NCBI RefSeq assembly: GCF_039522025.1
Contig: NZ_BAAADB010000023.1
Coordinates: 1-64,000 of the forward strand
DNA: 64,000 nucleotides
Direction: 5' to 3'
Source: Deinococcus depolymerans
GTDB lineage: Bacteria; Deinococcota; Deinococci; Deinococcales; Deinococcaceae
The translations under genes and the position numbers were made by a program. The notes under the pieces were generated by a model. It saw only the letters and a list, made by a program, of their open reading frames with translations. It searched no databases and was not told where the DNA came from. How positions within the stretch are numbered: position 1 is the first letter of the stretch; every line of letters begins with the position of its first letter. Shown one piece after another: positions 34,223 through 45,670 of the stretch.

Positions 34223-34789
34223 ATGACCGACCAACCGCTGAAAGGCAAGACCATCGCCATCCTCGCCACCGACGGAGTCGAACAGGTCGAACTCGTGAAA
34301 CCCCGCGAGGCCCTGGAGGCCGCCGGGGCCACCACCCACCTCATCAGCCTCAAGCCCGGGCAGATCCAGAGCATGAAAGGCGACATGGAACCCCAGGCCC
34401 GGTACGACGTGGACCACACCGTCACGCAGGCCAACCCCAGCGACTACGACGGCCTGCTGCTGCCCGGCGGCACCGTCAACCCCGACAAGCTGCGCCTGGA
34501 CGCCTACGCCATGCAGTTCGTCCGCGCCTTCTACGACCACGGCGCGCCCATCGCCGCCATCTGCCACGGCCCCTGGAGCCTCAGCGAGACCGGCATCAGC
34601 AAGGGCCTGAAGATGACCAGCTGGCCCAGCCTGAAACACGAACTCACCCTCGGCGGCGCCGAATGGGTCGACCAGCCCGTCGTCGTGGACCGGGGCATCG
34701 TCACCAGCCGCAACCCCGACGACATCCCCGCCTTCACCGAGAAGATGATCGAAGAATTCCGGGAAGGCGACCACAGCAGCAAACGCTGA
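34223..34789 (+). CDS. PfpI/DJ-1 superfamily protein
   Basis: The product has 188 residues. It shows the class I glutamine amidotransferase-like fold of Pfp[36 protein letters not shown], and the nucleophile-elbow cysteine in [11 protein letters not shown]. The His after the Cys is kept. PfpI/YhbO proteins are reported as stress-protective, with deglycase activity proposed but debated. Part of a second copy of this gene survives as a fragment at 38164-38277. Confidence 0.9.
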   Translation: MTDQPLKGKTIAILATDGVEQVELVKPREALEAAGATTHLISLKPGQIQSMKGDMEPQARYDVDHTVTQANPSDYDGLLLPGGTVNPDKLRLDAYAMQFVRAFYDHGAPIAAICHGPWSLSETGISKGLKMTSWPSLKHELTLGGAEWVDQPVVVDRGIVTSRNPDDIPAFTEKMIEEFREGDHSSKR

Positions 34790-34814
34790 CCCCACCCCAC
34801 CGACCCCAACGCAG

Positions 34815-34848
34815 GCAGCGGCCCTCCCAGAGATGGAAGGGCCGCTGC
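34815..34848 (+). terminator. Terminator of the PfpI gene
   Basis: The stem GCAGCGGCCCT / AGGGCCGCTGC has an 11-12 nt loop and lies 26 bp after the stop. There is no strong T-tract. Confidence 0.6.
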
Positions 34849-34915
34849 GCTGCTGCACGCCTGCCTGGAATGGACCGCCTGGAATGAAACGGAATCTGCA
34901 CAGCGTTCCATCCCG

Positions 34916-35166
34916 GAACCCGTGTTGCTCCCACTCTGCAGGGCAGCTCTCCGAGTCGCATCCGCTCGGATTGAACCGGCTTTGCAGCCACTTCAATCGG
35001 AGTCCGTCTTATACGGATTCCGTTTGTTCCGCTGACAATCCGGAACTTCACCGGATTGTCAGCTCCACGTCCGGAACCCGTTTCTCTCCTACTCTGCGGA
35101 GCAGCTCTACGAGTCGCATCCGCTCGGATTGAATGGCTTTATAAGCCACTTCAATCGGAGTCCGTC
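34916..35166. repeat. Two family A repeats in tandem, gap-free to a stop codon
   Basis: A left-truncated copy (34916-35006) is followed after a few bases by a complete one (35012-35166). Both end AGTCCGTC. The second abuts the TAA of the minus-strand gene at 35167. These and a terminator fill the gene-free stretch 34790-35166. Confidence 0.75.
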
Positions 35167-36033
35167 TTACTTGCCGCCGCCGATGCCGATCCCGATCCCC
35201 ACGCCGACGCCCACACCGACGCTGACGCCGCCCGACCCGCTCCCACCGGCCGACCCTGCACCACCAGCGGAACCGGACGCCGAACCGCTCCCCGACACGC
35301 TGCCCGCCGCTGCCGAACCCGCCGCTGCCGAACCCGCAGCCGCACCGGCCGCCGCGCCCGAGACGAGCACCTGCACCAGCGTCCGCGCGCCCGCCTGCGT
35401 CTGCACCGCCACGTTCTCCAGGCTGACCATGCCCGAAGCGTCCACCAGCACGCGACCCGCCACGTCATACGTCCCCGCGCCCGCACCGCCCGACACGACC
35501 ACGTCCGTCACCAGCGCCGCCTGCGCGCCACCCGCCCAGCGGCCCGCCGCGTCGAACTGACCCAGCACCTGCCCACGCGCGTCCAGCAGCGTCACCACGC
35601 GACCCTGCAACGCCGCGCGACCCTCGGCCGCCGCACGCGCCAGCACCTGACCCTCCGCGCGGATCGCGCTGCCCAGGCTCACGCCCGCCCCGCGACCCGA
35701 CACCACCAGCGACTCCAGCGTCACGCGGCCCTGCGCCGCCGCGCCGCCCGCCACCCGGAACGACTGCTGCGCCCCGTTCTCGAACGTCACGCGGGCCGTG
35801 GACACCGCGCGGCTCGCGCCACTGAACACCACCTGCCCCGCCCCGTTCACCGTGCCGATCACGCGGCCCTGCGCGTCCAGCAGCACCACCGCGCTCGCCT
35901 GAACCGCCACGCCCGCCGAAGCCGCCGCCGCCGCCGAACCCGACGCGGACCCCACCGCGGAACCCGCCGCCGCCAGGGACACAGGAGCCAGAAGGGAAAC
36001 CGTCATTACCACAGGAAAGAGAATTCGTTTCAT
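35167..36033 (-). CDS. Secreted glycine/serine/alanine-rich protein
   Basis: The product has 288 residues. A signal peptide (MKRILFPVVMTVSLLAPVSLAAA) is followed by a beta-rich middle with repeated VVLLDAQGRVIGTVN / VVTLLDARGQVLGQFD segments, suggesting an internal duplication. The C-terminal 70 residues are low-complexity SGSASGSAGG runs ending in VGVGVGVGIGIGIGGGK. I recognise no family. The sequence resembles an exported fibrous or surface protein. A good ribosome binding site (AAAGGATG) precedes the ATG. The stop abuts a family A repeat, so the odd tail might in part reflect local DNA repeat expansion. Confidence 0.7.
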   Translation of the reverse strand: MKRILFPVVMTVSLLAPVSLAAAGSAVGSASGSAAAAASAGVAVQASAVVLLDAQGRVIGTVNGAGQVVFSGASRAVSTARVTFENGAQQSFRVAGGAAAQGRVTLESLVVSGRGAGVSLGSAIRAEGQVLARAAAEGRAALQGRVVTLLDARGQVLGQFDAAGRWAGGAQAALVTDVVVSGGAGAGTYDVAGRVLVDASGMVSLENVAVQTQAGARTLVQVLVSGAAAGAAAGSAAAGSAAAGSVSGSGSASGSAGGAGSAGGSGSGGVSVGVGVGVGIGIGIGGGK

Positions 36034-36266
36034 GGTCACATCCTTTCCGGGCACCACAACTGCCCGGTGAAGCGGACTATAGAAAACGAACCTGAAAGGA
36101 ATATGATTGACCCAAAATTCATTTAAAACGACAGAAGATCAATGACCCGCAACCGGAATCATTGAACGCACCCCCGGCCACACCACCCACGCCGGACACC
36201 CCCACTTCACCAGACCCCCCACAAAAAACCCTCAAACCCCACCCCCACCCCCCTACACTGCACCCC

Positions 36267-37022
36267 ATGACCCGACCCTGGCTCGTCACCGGCCTCACCG
36301 GCACCCTCGCCCCACACGTCGCCCACGCCCTGCAAGCCCAGGGACACACCGTCACCGGCTGGGACCGCCACACCACCCCCGCCGACGACAGCCCCGCCGC
36401 CCGCGCCCACCTGCACGCCCTGAACCCCCAGGGCATCCTGCACCTCGCCCTGGGCAGCGAAGCCTGGGCCGCCACCCTCGCCGCACACGCCCACGCCACC
36501 GGCATCCCCTTCGTCCACACCAGCACCGCCATGGTCTACAGCGCCCAGGCCGGCGGCCCCCACCACCCCACCCAGCCTGCCCAGCCCGACAGCGACTACG
36601 GCCACCACAAGGCCCGCACCGAACACGCCATCCGCGCCGCCAACCCCCACGCCGTCATCGCCCGCATCGGCTGGCAGATCCACCTCACCGCCACCGGCAA
36701 CAACATGACCCAGCAACTCCAGGCACAACACGACCAGAACGGCGTTATTCGCGCCAGCCGGCACTGGATTCCCGCCACCTCGTTCATGACCGACACCGCC
36801 CACGCCCTCGCAGCCCTCGCGCAGGACGGCACCGGCGGGACCGTCCACCTGGACAGCAACGCCCACGACGCCCTGACCTTCCCGGAACTCGTGCGCGGCC
36901 TCGCACGGCACCTGAACCGCGACTGGGTGATCGAGGCAACGGACGACTACACGCACGACCAGCGGCTCGTGGACGACACCACCCGCCTGCCCAGCCTGCG
37001 CGAACGCCTCGGGCTGAACTGA
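36267..37022 (+). CDS. RfbD-like NAD(P)-dependent sugar reductase/epimerase
   Basis: The product has 251 residues. The N-terminal Rossmann loop reads LVTGLTGTLAPHVA. The active-site YxxxK is in DYGHHKARTE, with TSTAMVYSA before it. It resembles dTDP-4-dehydrorhamnose reductases, but no other rhamnose genes are nearby. TACACT (36254-36259) lies 7 nt before the ATG. The codon use is very C-rich and the upstream region unusually CA-rich. The substrate is not assignable. Confidence 0.78.
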   Translation: MTRPWLVTGLTGTLAPHVAHALQAQGHTVTGWDRHTTPADDSPAARAHLHALNPQGILHLALGSEAWAATLAAHAHATGIPFVHTSTAMVYSAQAGGPHHPTQPAQPDSDYGHHKARTEHAIRAANPHAVIARIGWQIHLTATGNNMTQQLQAQHDQNGVIRASRHWIPATSFMTDTAHALAALAQDGTGGTVHLDSNAHDALTFPELVRGLARHLNRDWVIEATDDYTHDQRLVDDTTRLPSLRERLGLN

Positions 37023-37068
37023 ACAAGAGAGTGGTGGGTATCCGGGGATGCCCGCGCATGACGGTCTA

Positions 37069-38112
37069 TTGATCGCGGCGAAGATCTGAGTTGATAGACT
37101 TGCCACATGCCTGGTTGGCAACCGACCCACTACTCCCGCGCTCAACTCGAGGAGCGCCGCCTCGCCGCTCTCGCATGGATTGAACGCGGAACCCATCGGA
37201 ACCAGGAGATTGCGAATCACTTCGGTGTCTCCGTCCATACGATCTACACCTGGAAAGCACGACTACGCCGCAATGGTGGCCTGAAGGCCACCATTGCCAG
37301 TGGCGCAACCTCGCGGCTCACAGCGGCACAACACGAACAATTGCGCACCTTCCTGCGGGAGGGTGCGGTGCACCACGGGTTCCCTGATCCGACGTGGACG
37401 ACACGTCGGGTCACTGATCTGATCGGACGTCACTTTGACGTGTGGTATCACCACGACCACGTCCGAAAAATCCTTCGCCAGTTGGGTTTCACGCCGCAAA
37501 TGCCGGATGGGCGGGCGGCAGAGCGCAATGAACTCCGGATCGCGTCCTGGAAAGAACAGGTCGCACCGGAGTTGGGAAAAAAAGGTCGCTGAGGGCGCGA
37601 CCCTGGTGTATCTGGATGAGGTCGGGTTCTCGCTGAAAGGCGTACGACGGCGCACGTGGTCGACCAGGGGCGTCACGCCCCTGGTCACGCTCCCGGCCAA
37701 TTGGGAGAAACTCTCGACCATCGGTGCGATCACGTCGGATGGGCGGTTCTTCCAGCAGACGAAGTCTGGGGCGATTCGTAGTGGGGACGTCATCCGATTC
37801 TTCCAGCACCTGCTCCGCCACGTTCAGGGGGAGATCGTGGTGGTGCTGGATAACGCCGGGATCCACCGGGCGAAGGCAACACAGGCGTTCGTGGAGACCC
37901 ACGAACGCCTGTCGCTGGTGTTTTTGCCGCCCTATGCGCCGGAGTTGAACCCGATCGAGCTGGTGTGGGCATATGTGAAGCGCAATGTGCTGGGGAACTT
38001 CTGTGCCCGCTCGGTCTCGGAGCTGAAAGCAAAGCTTGTGACGGCTTGGCAGCGGGTTCGGTATATCGACTTGCCTCGTCAGCTTATGAATGCGAATCTA
38101 TGCCGCTATCAA
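37069..38112 (+). mobile_element. IS630-family insertion sequence (1,044 bp)
   Basis: The ends are near-inverse: TTGATCGCGGCGAAGAT at the left and the complement of TTGATAGCGGCATAGAT at the right. A TA dinucleotide flanks each side (37067-37068, 38113-38114), the target duplication expected of IS630/Tc1-mariner elements. Two overlapping transposase frames fill the element. The right TA together with the next G forms the TAG stop codon of the transposase. Confidence 0.85.
37107..37592 (+). CDS. IS630 transposase, N-terminal frame
   Basis: The product has 161 residues in this frame. An HTH domain (ERGTHRNQEIANHFGVSVHT) is followed by a second DNA-binding segment (TWTTRRVTDLIGRHFDVWYH). The frame ends at TGA just after an A7 run (37577-37583). 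TAGACT lies 6 nt before the ATG, so even this mobile gene uses a leaderless start. Confidence 0.85.
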   Translation: MPGWQPTHYSRAQLEERRLAALAWIERGTHRNQEIANHFGVSVHTIYTWKARLRRNGGLKATIASGATSRLTAAQHEQLRTFLREGAVHHGFPDPTWTTRRVTDLIGRHFDVWYHHDHVRKILRQLGFTPQMPDGRAAERNELRIASWKEQVAPELGKKGR

Positions 38113-38115
38113 TAG
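37576..38115 (+). CDS. IS630 transposase, catalytic frame
   Basis: This part carries the DDE domain: YLDEVGF, VVLDNAGIHRA and PPYAPELNPIELVWAYVK. Its frame is +1 relative to the first, and the two meet at GGGAAAAAAAGG. Loss of one A in the transcript, or a +1 shift on the ribosome, would give one protein of about 335 residues. No good independent start is seen. The catalytic residues are all present, so the element may be active. Confidence 0.85.
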   Translation, partial: EKKVAEGATLVYLDEVGFSLKGVRRRTWSTRGVTPLVTLPANWEKLSTIGAITSDGRFFQQTKSGAIRSGDVIRFFQHLLRHVQGEIVVVLDNAGIHRAKATQAFVETHERLSLVFLPPYAPELNPIELVWAYVKRNVLGNFCARSVSELKAKLVTAWQRVRYIDLPRQLMNANLCRYQ

Positions 38116-38163
38116 TGCAGCCTGAAACGCGGACTGAGGTTTGATGGGGAATCATTGAGTTAT

Positions 38164-38277
38164 CCCGGCGTCGTGGACAAAGGCATCGTCACCAATTGCA
38201 ACCCCAGCGACATCACCGCCTGCAATGCCAAGATGATCGAAGAACTCCAGAAAGGCGACCACAACAGCAAAAGGTAA
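38164..38277 (+). pseudogene. C-terminal fragment of a PfpI-like gene
   Basis: The frame reads GVVDKGIVTNCNPSD..., ending in GDHNSKR and TAA. It aligns with the last 35 or so residues of the PfpI protein at 34223 ([15 protein letters not shown] ... GDHSSKR) at both protein and DNA level. No start or N-terminal part is present. It lies 50 bp to the right of the IS630 element and immediately left of the AT-rich cassette, and so marks an old rearrangement point. Confidence 0.85.
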
Positions 38278-38468
38278 ACAGAGGATATAAGAAGGGCTAC
38301 ACTCGGGGAAAAGCGCGGCCCTACTTATATTCTGCAAACAGTATCGCTCATACAGCAATTCGGGGTGGATTTGTTGCAAAAGATGGATGGCGACCGCATT
38401 TCAAACTACCTTGAAGTTGAAAAATCTTAGTCTGTTCTAAATCTGATAGACGAAGCTGGCGGAACATG

Positions 38469-39617
38469 CTAATATTTTGAATTCTGAAGGATATCATTGT
38501 TCAGTGTTCTATATATTTCCGATGCTCCGCTTGAACCCGGCTTAAAGCGTTCTGTGGTAAAATCATTTGATTTTAGGGTCCAGTTATCAAATATTGTAGA
38601 AAACCCTTTGACATCTTGGTTAAGATTTTTAATTTTTAAGATTCGCAAGGCTGTAGGTAGAAATCTCATCAGGCCCATAAATGCATTGGTTTTGCTAAGT
38701 ACTGCGCCTTTAGAAGTATCTAACCAAGCATCTGGATATTTTAATTTGACCGCCTGAAAGTAATCATTGACGATTTGTGCGATTTTTAGATCGTCGCCTT
38801 GAATAAAGTCTCCCCTAAATGCGAACTTTTCGTCATTATAATCTATGAGTCTCCTATTCCTTAATGCATCATCTCGATCTTTCATGGGATCTTTGCTGAT
38901 TAGTCGAATAAGGGACTCGACGAATGCTGCTTGGGTAATAGTCTGCTCACTGGTAATGCCGTCGCTAACCCCTAATCGTTTAATTCTTTCATAAAACGGC
39001 GACTTTGGATCTTCATTCAAGGCAATAGCTATGTTATGCGCTGTTTTCTGAGGACTTCTGTGTTTTGCATAATCATAAAGATCATATGCGAGACTGCGAT
39101 TGACCTTCGTTTGGGCAAGATTGACAGTGGAAAATATATATGCTTGATCCGCAATATCTAGGCCGACAAAGATGCTCACCGGGACTTCAAAGTTACTCCC
39201 TGTATAATCTTCTAGCCCTGCCAACCTGTGTTGGCCATCTAATACTCGGGCTATTTTTCCTATATGATCTGCTCCTAAATCCGAATCATCTGACGTAAAA
39301 AGCGTCATGGTTTTATTGACTTTGTCAATTGCTGTGTTTTCTATATCCACAGAGATGATAATTGATGAGGGGAAAGTTGCATCCTTGTTTGTTACATATT
39401 TTTTTATTTCCTGAACTCTTTTAGTGCTTAAAGGGCGTTGTATGCCTAGATATGATTCTATTGCCCGCTCTTCTCTCTCGATGCGCCTGACGTCAAAATA
39501 TGAAATAGCCATTAAGATATCGAATGGCATACTAGCTAAGTAGAACTCTCCGATAGGTTGTTTTATGGAAAGGCAGGGAAACTTAAACTCGCCTTTATTT
39601 TCTTTGTAATCTAGCAT
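38469..39617 (-). CDS. DGQHR-domain (DndB-like) protein
   Basis: The product has 382 residues. The hallmark is RVLDGQHRLAGLED (about residues 125-138), followed by IFSTVNLAQTKVNRSLAYDL, the second conserved block of DGQHR/DndB proteins. DndB is a regulator in the DNA phosphorothioate system, and other DGQHR proteins are found near DNA modification and phage-defence genes. Composition is strongly AT-rich, unlike the flanks, indicating recent transfer. It is the last gene of a tight three-gene operon (3-bp gap). The biochemical role of this subfamily is not known to me. Confidence 0.8.
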   Translation of the reverse strand: MLDYKENKGEFKFPCLSIKQPIGEFYLASMPFDILMAISYFDVRRIEREERAIESYLGIQRPLSTKRVQEIKKYVTNKDATFPSSIIISVDIENTAIDKVNKTMTLFTSDDSDLGADHIGKIARVLDGQHRLAGLEDYTGSNFEVPVSIFVGLDIADQAYIFSTVNLAQTKVNRSLAYDLYDYAKHRSPQKTAHNIAIALNEDPKSPFYERIKRLGVSDGITSEQTITQAAFVESLIRLISKDPMKDRDDALRNRRLIDYNDEKFAFRGDFIQGDDLKIAQIVNDYFQAVKLKYPDAWLDTSKGAVLSKTNAFMGLMRFLPTALRILKIKNLNQDVKGFSTIFDNWTLKSNDFTTERFKPGSSGASEIYRTLNNDILQNSKY

Positions 39618-39620
39618 AAA

Positions 39621-40166
39621 CTACCTATCCCTAAATCTAGAGGCGAAGTTTTGTCCTTCCGTGGCAATAACGTCATTTGCGTCAATCATCTGAGATTCAG
39701 GCGAAGCCTGATTATTAATAAATATTGCGATAAATAAAAGCGCAAAACATACCCAAAATACAGTAATTGAGAGTGATAACGTTGATTGCCCATTAAAATT
39801 GCTGTTTGATAGGCTGGTTGCTATTAGCACGCTAGATATAATTGCGAATAGAATTGATAATAGCAATAAGCCAATTGCTTTATCTGAATACTTTTCTTCC
39901 TTGCGCAATTTGATTGCGATATAAATAACTGGCGCAAGAGCTGCGATAGAATAGCTAAATAATTCGCCCTTCTGATAAAGATTGGGAAACTTGGATATGT
40001 AGTTGGAAAATAGGTGGTTATCGCTTTTATCGATTGCCGCAAGAGCTAAAGTGCCTAGCCAAAGAGGACTTGTTGAAAAGGTAAAGTTAATCACCCACTC
40101 CATCAGTGTCCGCATAAAGTTTTTGAACCAGAGTCTGATTGCCGGATTTGTAAAAAAGTTCAGCAT
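39621..40166 (-). CDS. Membrane protein with about four helices
   Basis: The product has 181 residues. Hydrophobic helices lie around WLGTLALAAI, YSIAALAPVIYIAI, AIGLLLLSILFAIISSVLIA and ITVFWVCFALLFIAIFI. The ends are hydrophilic. There is no recognised domain. It starts directly after the methyltransferase stop (TAGATG) and ends 3 bp before the DGQHR gene, so the three proteins probably act together. In defence systems such small membrane proteins often act as effectors that disrupt the envelope; that is inference here. Confidence 0.75.
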   Translation of the reverse strand: MLNFFTNPAIRLWFKNFMRTLMEWVINFTFSTSPLWLGTLALAAIDKSDNHLFSNYISKFPNLYQKGELFSYSIAALAPVIYIAIKLRKEEKYSDKAIGLLLLSILFAIISSVLIATSLSNSNFNGQSTLSLSITVFWVCFALLFIAIFINNQASPESQMIDANDVIATEGQNFASRFRDR

Positions 40167-40967
40167 CTATATACCTATCACGATGACGACTTCTCGATAG
40201 CGTCCGCGATATTCACTTTTTGCGGAGAGAGTATCTCTCCTGTCCGTATAAAGGATCCGCGATTTGTTTTCATATAGGCCTAACACATCATCTGATTGTG
40301 AGTGAGTCATTATGACTTTAGCGCCCCTTTCGCTCGCTCGAAAAAGTGATCGTGCTAACCTTTTGTGATCGTTAAATGTGAAAGGCAGAGATGAATATTT
40401 TTTGAATTTATCAGCCGAGGAAGAATCAAAGTAAGGCGGATCAGCAAAGATTAGATCTCCTTCCTTCGCGTTTCTGATTGAGTGACTGAAATCAATACTA
40501 GTTAATTTGGTATTTTTGAGGTATTCAGATATGATCGGGAAATCTTCTGCTCTCATTAGCACATTAGTCTTAGTGCCTATAGGGACATTAAATTGACCTT
40601 CTAGGTTTACTCTGTAGAGACCATTCCAGCATGTACGATTAAGATAAATCATTCTTGCTGCAATCTCTATTCTTTTGGTTGGCCTGCTAGATCTTATATT
40701 GTAATAATATTCTTTAGAATGCTTTTTCTGATGTCTTTCGAGTAAATCCAGAATGCCCTCATGGTTATCTCTAATCGCCCTATATGTTTCAATAAGTTCT
40801 TTATTCGAATCATTCAAGTGACTAAAGGCAGGTTTCTTTGAAAAGAATACTGCTCCACTACCCAAGAAAGGCTCAAAGTAATTGCTATAATCGCCATCAA
40901 ATAGCTCGGGATGTTGTTTATATAGCCAGCCCTTCCCGCCGGGCCATTTAAGAAATGGTGTGATCAT
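40167..40967 (-). CDS. D12-class (Dam-type) adenine-N6 DNA methyltransferase
   Basis: The product has 266 residues. The AdoMet-binding motifs are PFLKWPGGKG at the N-terminus and YFEPFLGSGAVFF. The catalytic motif is DPPYFDSS, and RMIYLNRTCWNGLYRVN is the Dam-family target-recognition helix block. It methylates adenine in duplex DNA; the site cannot be read from sequence. There is no cognate restriction nuclease beside it. Low GC and the coupled downstream genes mark an acquired cassette. Its start is 63 bp downstream of the gcvP stop on the same strand. Confidence 0.9.
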   Translation of the reverse strand: MITPFLKWPGGKGWLYKQHPELFDGDYSNYFEPFLGSGAVFFSKKPAFSHLNDSNKELIETYRAIRDNHEGILDLLERHQKKHSKEYYYNIRSSRPTKRIEIAARMIYLNRTCWNGLYRVNLEGQFNVPIGTKTNVLMRAEDFPIISEYLKNTKLTSIDFSHSIRNAKEGDLIFADPPYFDSSSADKFKKYSSLPFTFNDHKRLARSLFRASERGAKVIMTHSQSDDVLGLYENKSRILYTDRRDTLSAKSEYRGRYREVVIVIGI

Positions 40968-41029
40968 CGACTAGATCAGCATAGCGGGAAGGGCTAAAGA
41001 TGTCATTCAGTTGTGGTGATGGGCTGACT

Positions 41030-43909
<2,880 letters not shown>

Positions 43910-43959
43910 GGAGTACTCCTGGGGGTGGGGCGTCGGGGGGGCATGGCGGCGCTGCGGCT

Positions 43960-44070
43960 CACCCCTTCCCGACCTCCTCCCGGTCAGGGGAAGGAGTCAG
44001 ACGTGTGAGCCTCTGTGGGCTCCCTCTCCCTTCAGGGGGGAGGGCTGGGGAGGGGGTGCTGCGGAAACGC
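43960..44070. repeat. GC-rich palindromic spacer between gcvH and gcvP
   Basis: It contains CTTCCCGACCTCCTCCC and its approximate inverse, then CTCCCTTCAGGGGGGAGG. The second part resembles the core of family B, but the family B ends are missing. It may be a remnant or an intra-operon processing hairpin. Confidence 0.4.
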
Positions 44071-44086
44071 GCGGCCCGCTGGGGGG

Positions 44087-44449
44087 TCAGTTGTTCGCGG
44101 CTTCGTACGCGGCGGCGTCCATCAGGTCGCCCTCGCCGGTCACGTCGAGTTTGAACAGCCAGCCGCCTTCGTAGGGGGCGCTGTTGACGAGTTCGGGGGT
44201 GCCGCTCAGGGCGTCGTTCACGGCGGTGATGGTGCCGCTGGCGGGCGCGTAGATGTCAGAAGCGGTCTTGACGCTCTCGACGACGGCGATGGTTTCGCCT
44301 GCTTCGACGACGCGGCCCACTTCGGGCAGTTCGACGTACACGACGTCGCCCAGCTGGTCCTGCGCGAAGTCGGTGATGCCGACGGTGCCGTCAGCGGCGA
44401 GCCATTCGTGGGAGGCGGCGTACTTCAGTTCGGTGGGGGTGGTGGTCAT
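44087..44449 (-). CDS. gcvH: Glycine cleavage system H protein
   Basis: The product has 120 residues. The lipoyl lysine is in [12 protein letters not shown]. The N-terminal [20 protein letters not shown] and the [12 protein letters not shown] strand are typical. It carries the aminomethyl intermediate between GcvP and GcvT. Shine-Dalgarno GGAGCACC precedes the ATG. Confidence 0.97.
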   Translation of the reverse strand: MTTTPTELKYAASHEWLAADGTVGITDFAQDQLGDVVYVELPEVGRVVEAGETIAVVESVKTASDIYAPASGTITAVNDALSGTPELVNSAPYEGGWLFKLDVTGEGDLMDAAAYEAANN

Positions 44450-44527
44450 GGGGTGCTCCTTCGGAGGGTTGATGGTGAATGGGTGATGGGTGATGGATCG
44501 GTTCTTTCTACTATCAACGATGGGCCA

Positions 44528-45598
44528 TCACCGTTTGTAAAACGGCAGTTGCACGCGGGTGGCGGGGTGGTCCTTGCCGCGCACCTCGACGTCGAAGATG
44601 TCGGCTCCGGCGTGCTCGGCGTTCACGAGGGCCATGGCGATGGGATGCCCGAAGGTAGGGCTGCTCGTGCCGCTCGTGACGTGCCCGACGACCTCACCGC
44701 CGACCTTGACGGGGTAGCCCTCGCGGACGGGCACGCGCTCCAGTTTCAGGCCGATCAGGGTCTGCGTGGGGGCCGTGCGGATGTGCTCGTGGCCGATGTG
44801 GGTCTTGTCCTTCACGACCCAGCTGTACGTGCTGCTCAGCGGGTGGATGGTGTCTGAAAATTCGTGCCCGTAGAGGGGAAAGCCCGCTTCGAGGCGCAGG
44901 GTGTCGCGGGCGCCCAGTCCGGCGGGCGTGAAGCCCACGGCCAGGAGTTTGTCCCAGACGGTCTCGGCCTCGCTGGCGTCCGTGAACACCTCGAAGCCGT
45001 CCTCGCCGGTGTACCCGGTGCGGGCCAGCATCACGTCGAAACCGAAGAGCTTCGCGGGGAAGAAGGCGTTCTTCTTCCGGCTGCTCAGGTCGGTGTCGGT
45101 GTGGGGTTGCAGCAGGCTCTCGGTCTGGGGGCCCTGCGCGGCCAGCAGGGCCCAGCGGTCGCTCTCGTCGGTCAGGGTGACGTCGAACCCTTCGGCGTGG
45201 CTTTGCAGGTGCGCCCAGTCCTTGGCGATGTTGCTGGCGTTCACGACCGTCAGGTACTCGTCTGGCGCGACCATGTAGATGTAGATGTCGTCCACCAGCC
45301 CGCCGGACACGCCGGGCAGCCAGTTGTACTGAGCGCGGCCGGGTTTCAGTTTGCTGACGTCGTTGGTGGTGACGTGCTGCAGGAAGGCCAGTGCGCCCGG
45401 GCCCTGCACGCGGAATTCGCCCATGTGGGACACGTCGAACACGCCAGCCTTCGTGCGGACGGCGTCGTGTTCGGCTTTCACGCCGGCGTACTGCACGGGC
45501 ATGTCCCACCCGCCGAAGGGGACCATGCGGGCTCCGGCGCGCAGGTGCGCGGCATGCAGCGGCGTCCGCTTCAGCGGCTCGGTGGGGGACTGGTTCAC
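44528..45598 (-). CDS. gcvT: Aminomethyltransferase, T-protein
   Basis: The product has 356 residues from GTG 45598. Family motifs are [45 protein letters not shown] and [19 protein letters not shown]. It transfers the methylene group from GcvH to tetrahydrofolate, releasing ammonia. TACAGT lies exactly 7 nt before the GTG, which decides this start over longer in-frame forms that overlap the divergent gene. It is the first gene of the gcvT-H-P operon; I see no glycine riboswitch, and the leaderless start leaves no room for one. Confidence 0.95.
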   Translation of the reverse strand: MNQSPTEPLKRTPLHAAHLRAGARMVPFGGWDMPVQYAGVKAEHDAVRTKAGVFDVSHMGEFRVQGPGALAFLQHVTTNDVSKLKPGRAQYNWLPGVSGGLVDDIYIYMVAPDEYLTVVNASNIAKDWAHLQSHAEGFDVTLTDESDRWALLAAQGPQTESLLQPHTDTDLSSRKKNAFFPAKLFGFDVMLARTGYTGEDGFEVFTDASEAETVWDKLLAVGFTPAGLGARDTLRLEAGFPLYGHEFSDTIHPLSSTYSWVVKDKTHIGHEHIRTAPTQTLIGLKLERVPVREGYPVKVGGEVVGHVTSGTSSPTFGHPIAMALVNAEHAGADIFDVEVRGKDHPATRVQLPFYKR

Positions 45599-45605
45599 AC
45601 CTGAA

Positions 45606-45665
45606 ACTGTAGCCGACCCACCCCCGGAGCGTCCGGGCCGTCTGGACGCCCGGGGGGTGTACGCT
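45606..45665. promoter_or_regulatory. Divergent promoters of gcvT and the 45671 gene
   Basis: TACAGT (45611-45606, minus) lies 7 nt before the gcvT GTG. TACGCT (45660-45665, plus) lies 5 nt before the ATG at 45671. The roughly 70-bp gap must hold all regulation of the glycine cleavage operon. Confidence 0.6.
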
Positions 45666-45670
45666 GGGGC

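Noticed and set aside
38469..40967. Complete Dnd phosphorothioation system
   Set aside because: Only a DndB-like DGQHR protein is present; there is no DndA, C, D or E, and the partner is an adenine methyltransferase.
43960..44070. A fourth full family B copy
   Set aside because: Only the GC-rich core resembles family B; the inverted ends are absent.
44015..44857. A long plus-strand frame across gcvH and the end of gcvT
   Set aside because: It is a shadow of the clear minus-strand gcv genes, a common effect of high GC content.
45599..45670. Glycine riboswitch before gcvT
   Set aside because: The gap to the divergent gene is only about 70 bp and the -10 box lies 7 nt from the start codon, leaving no leader.
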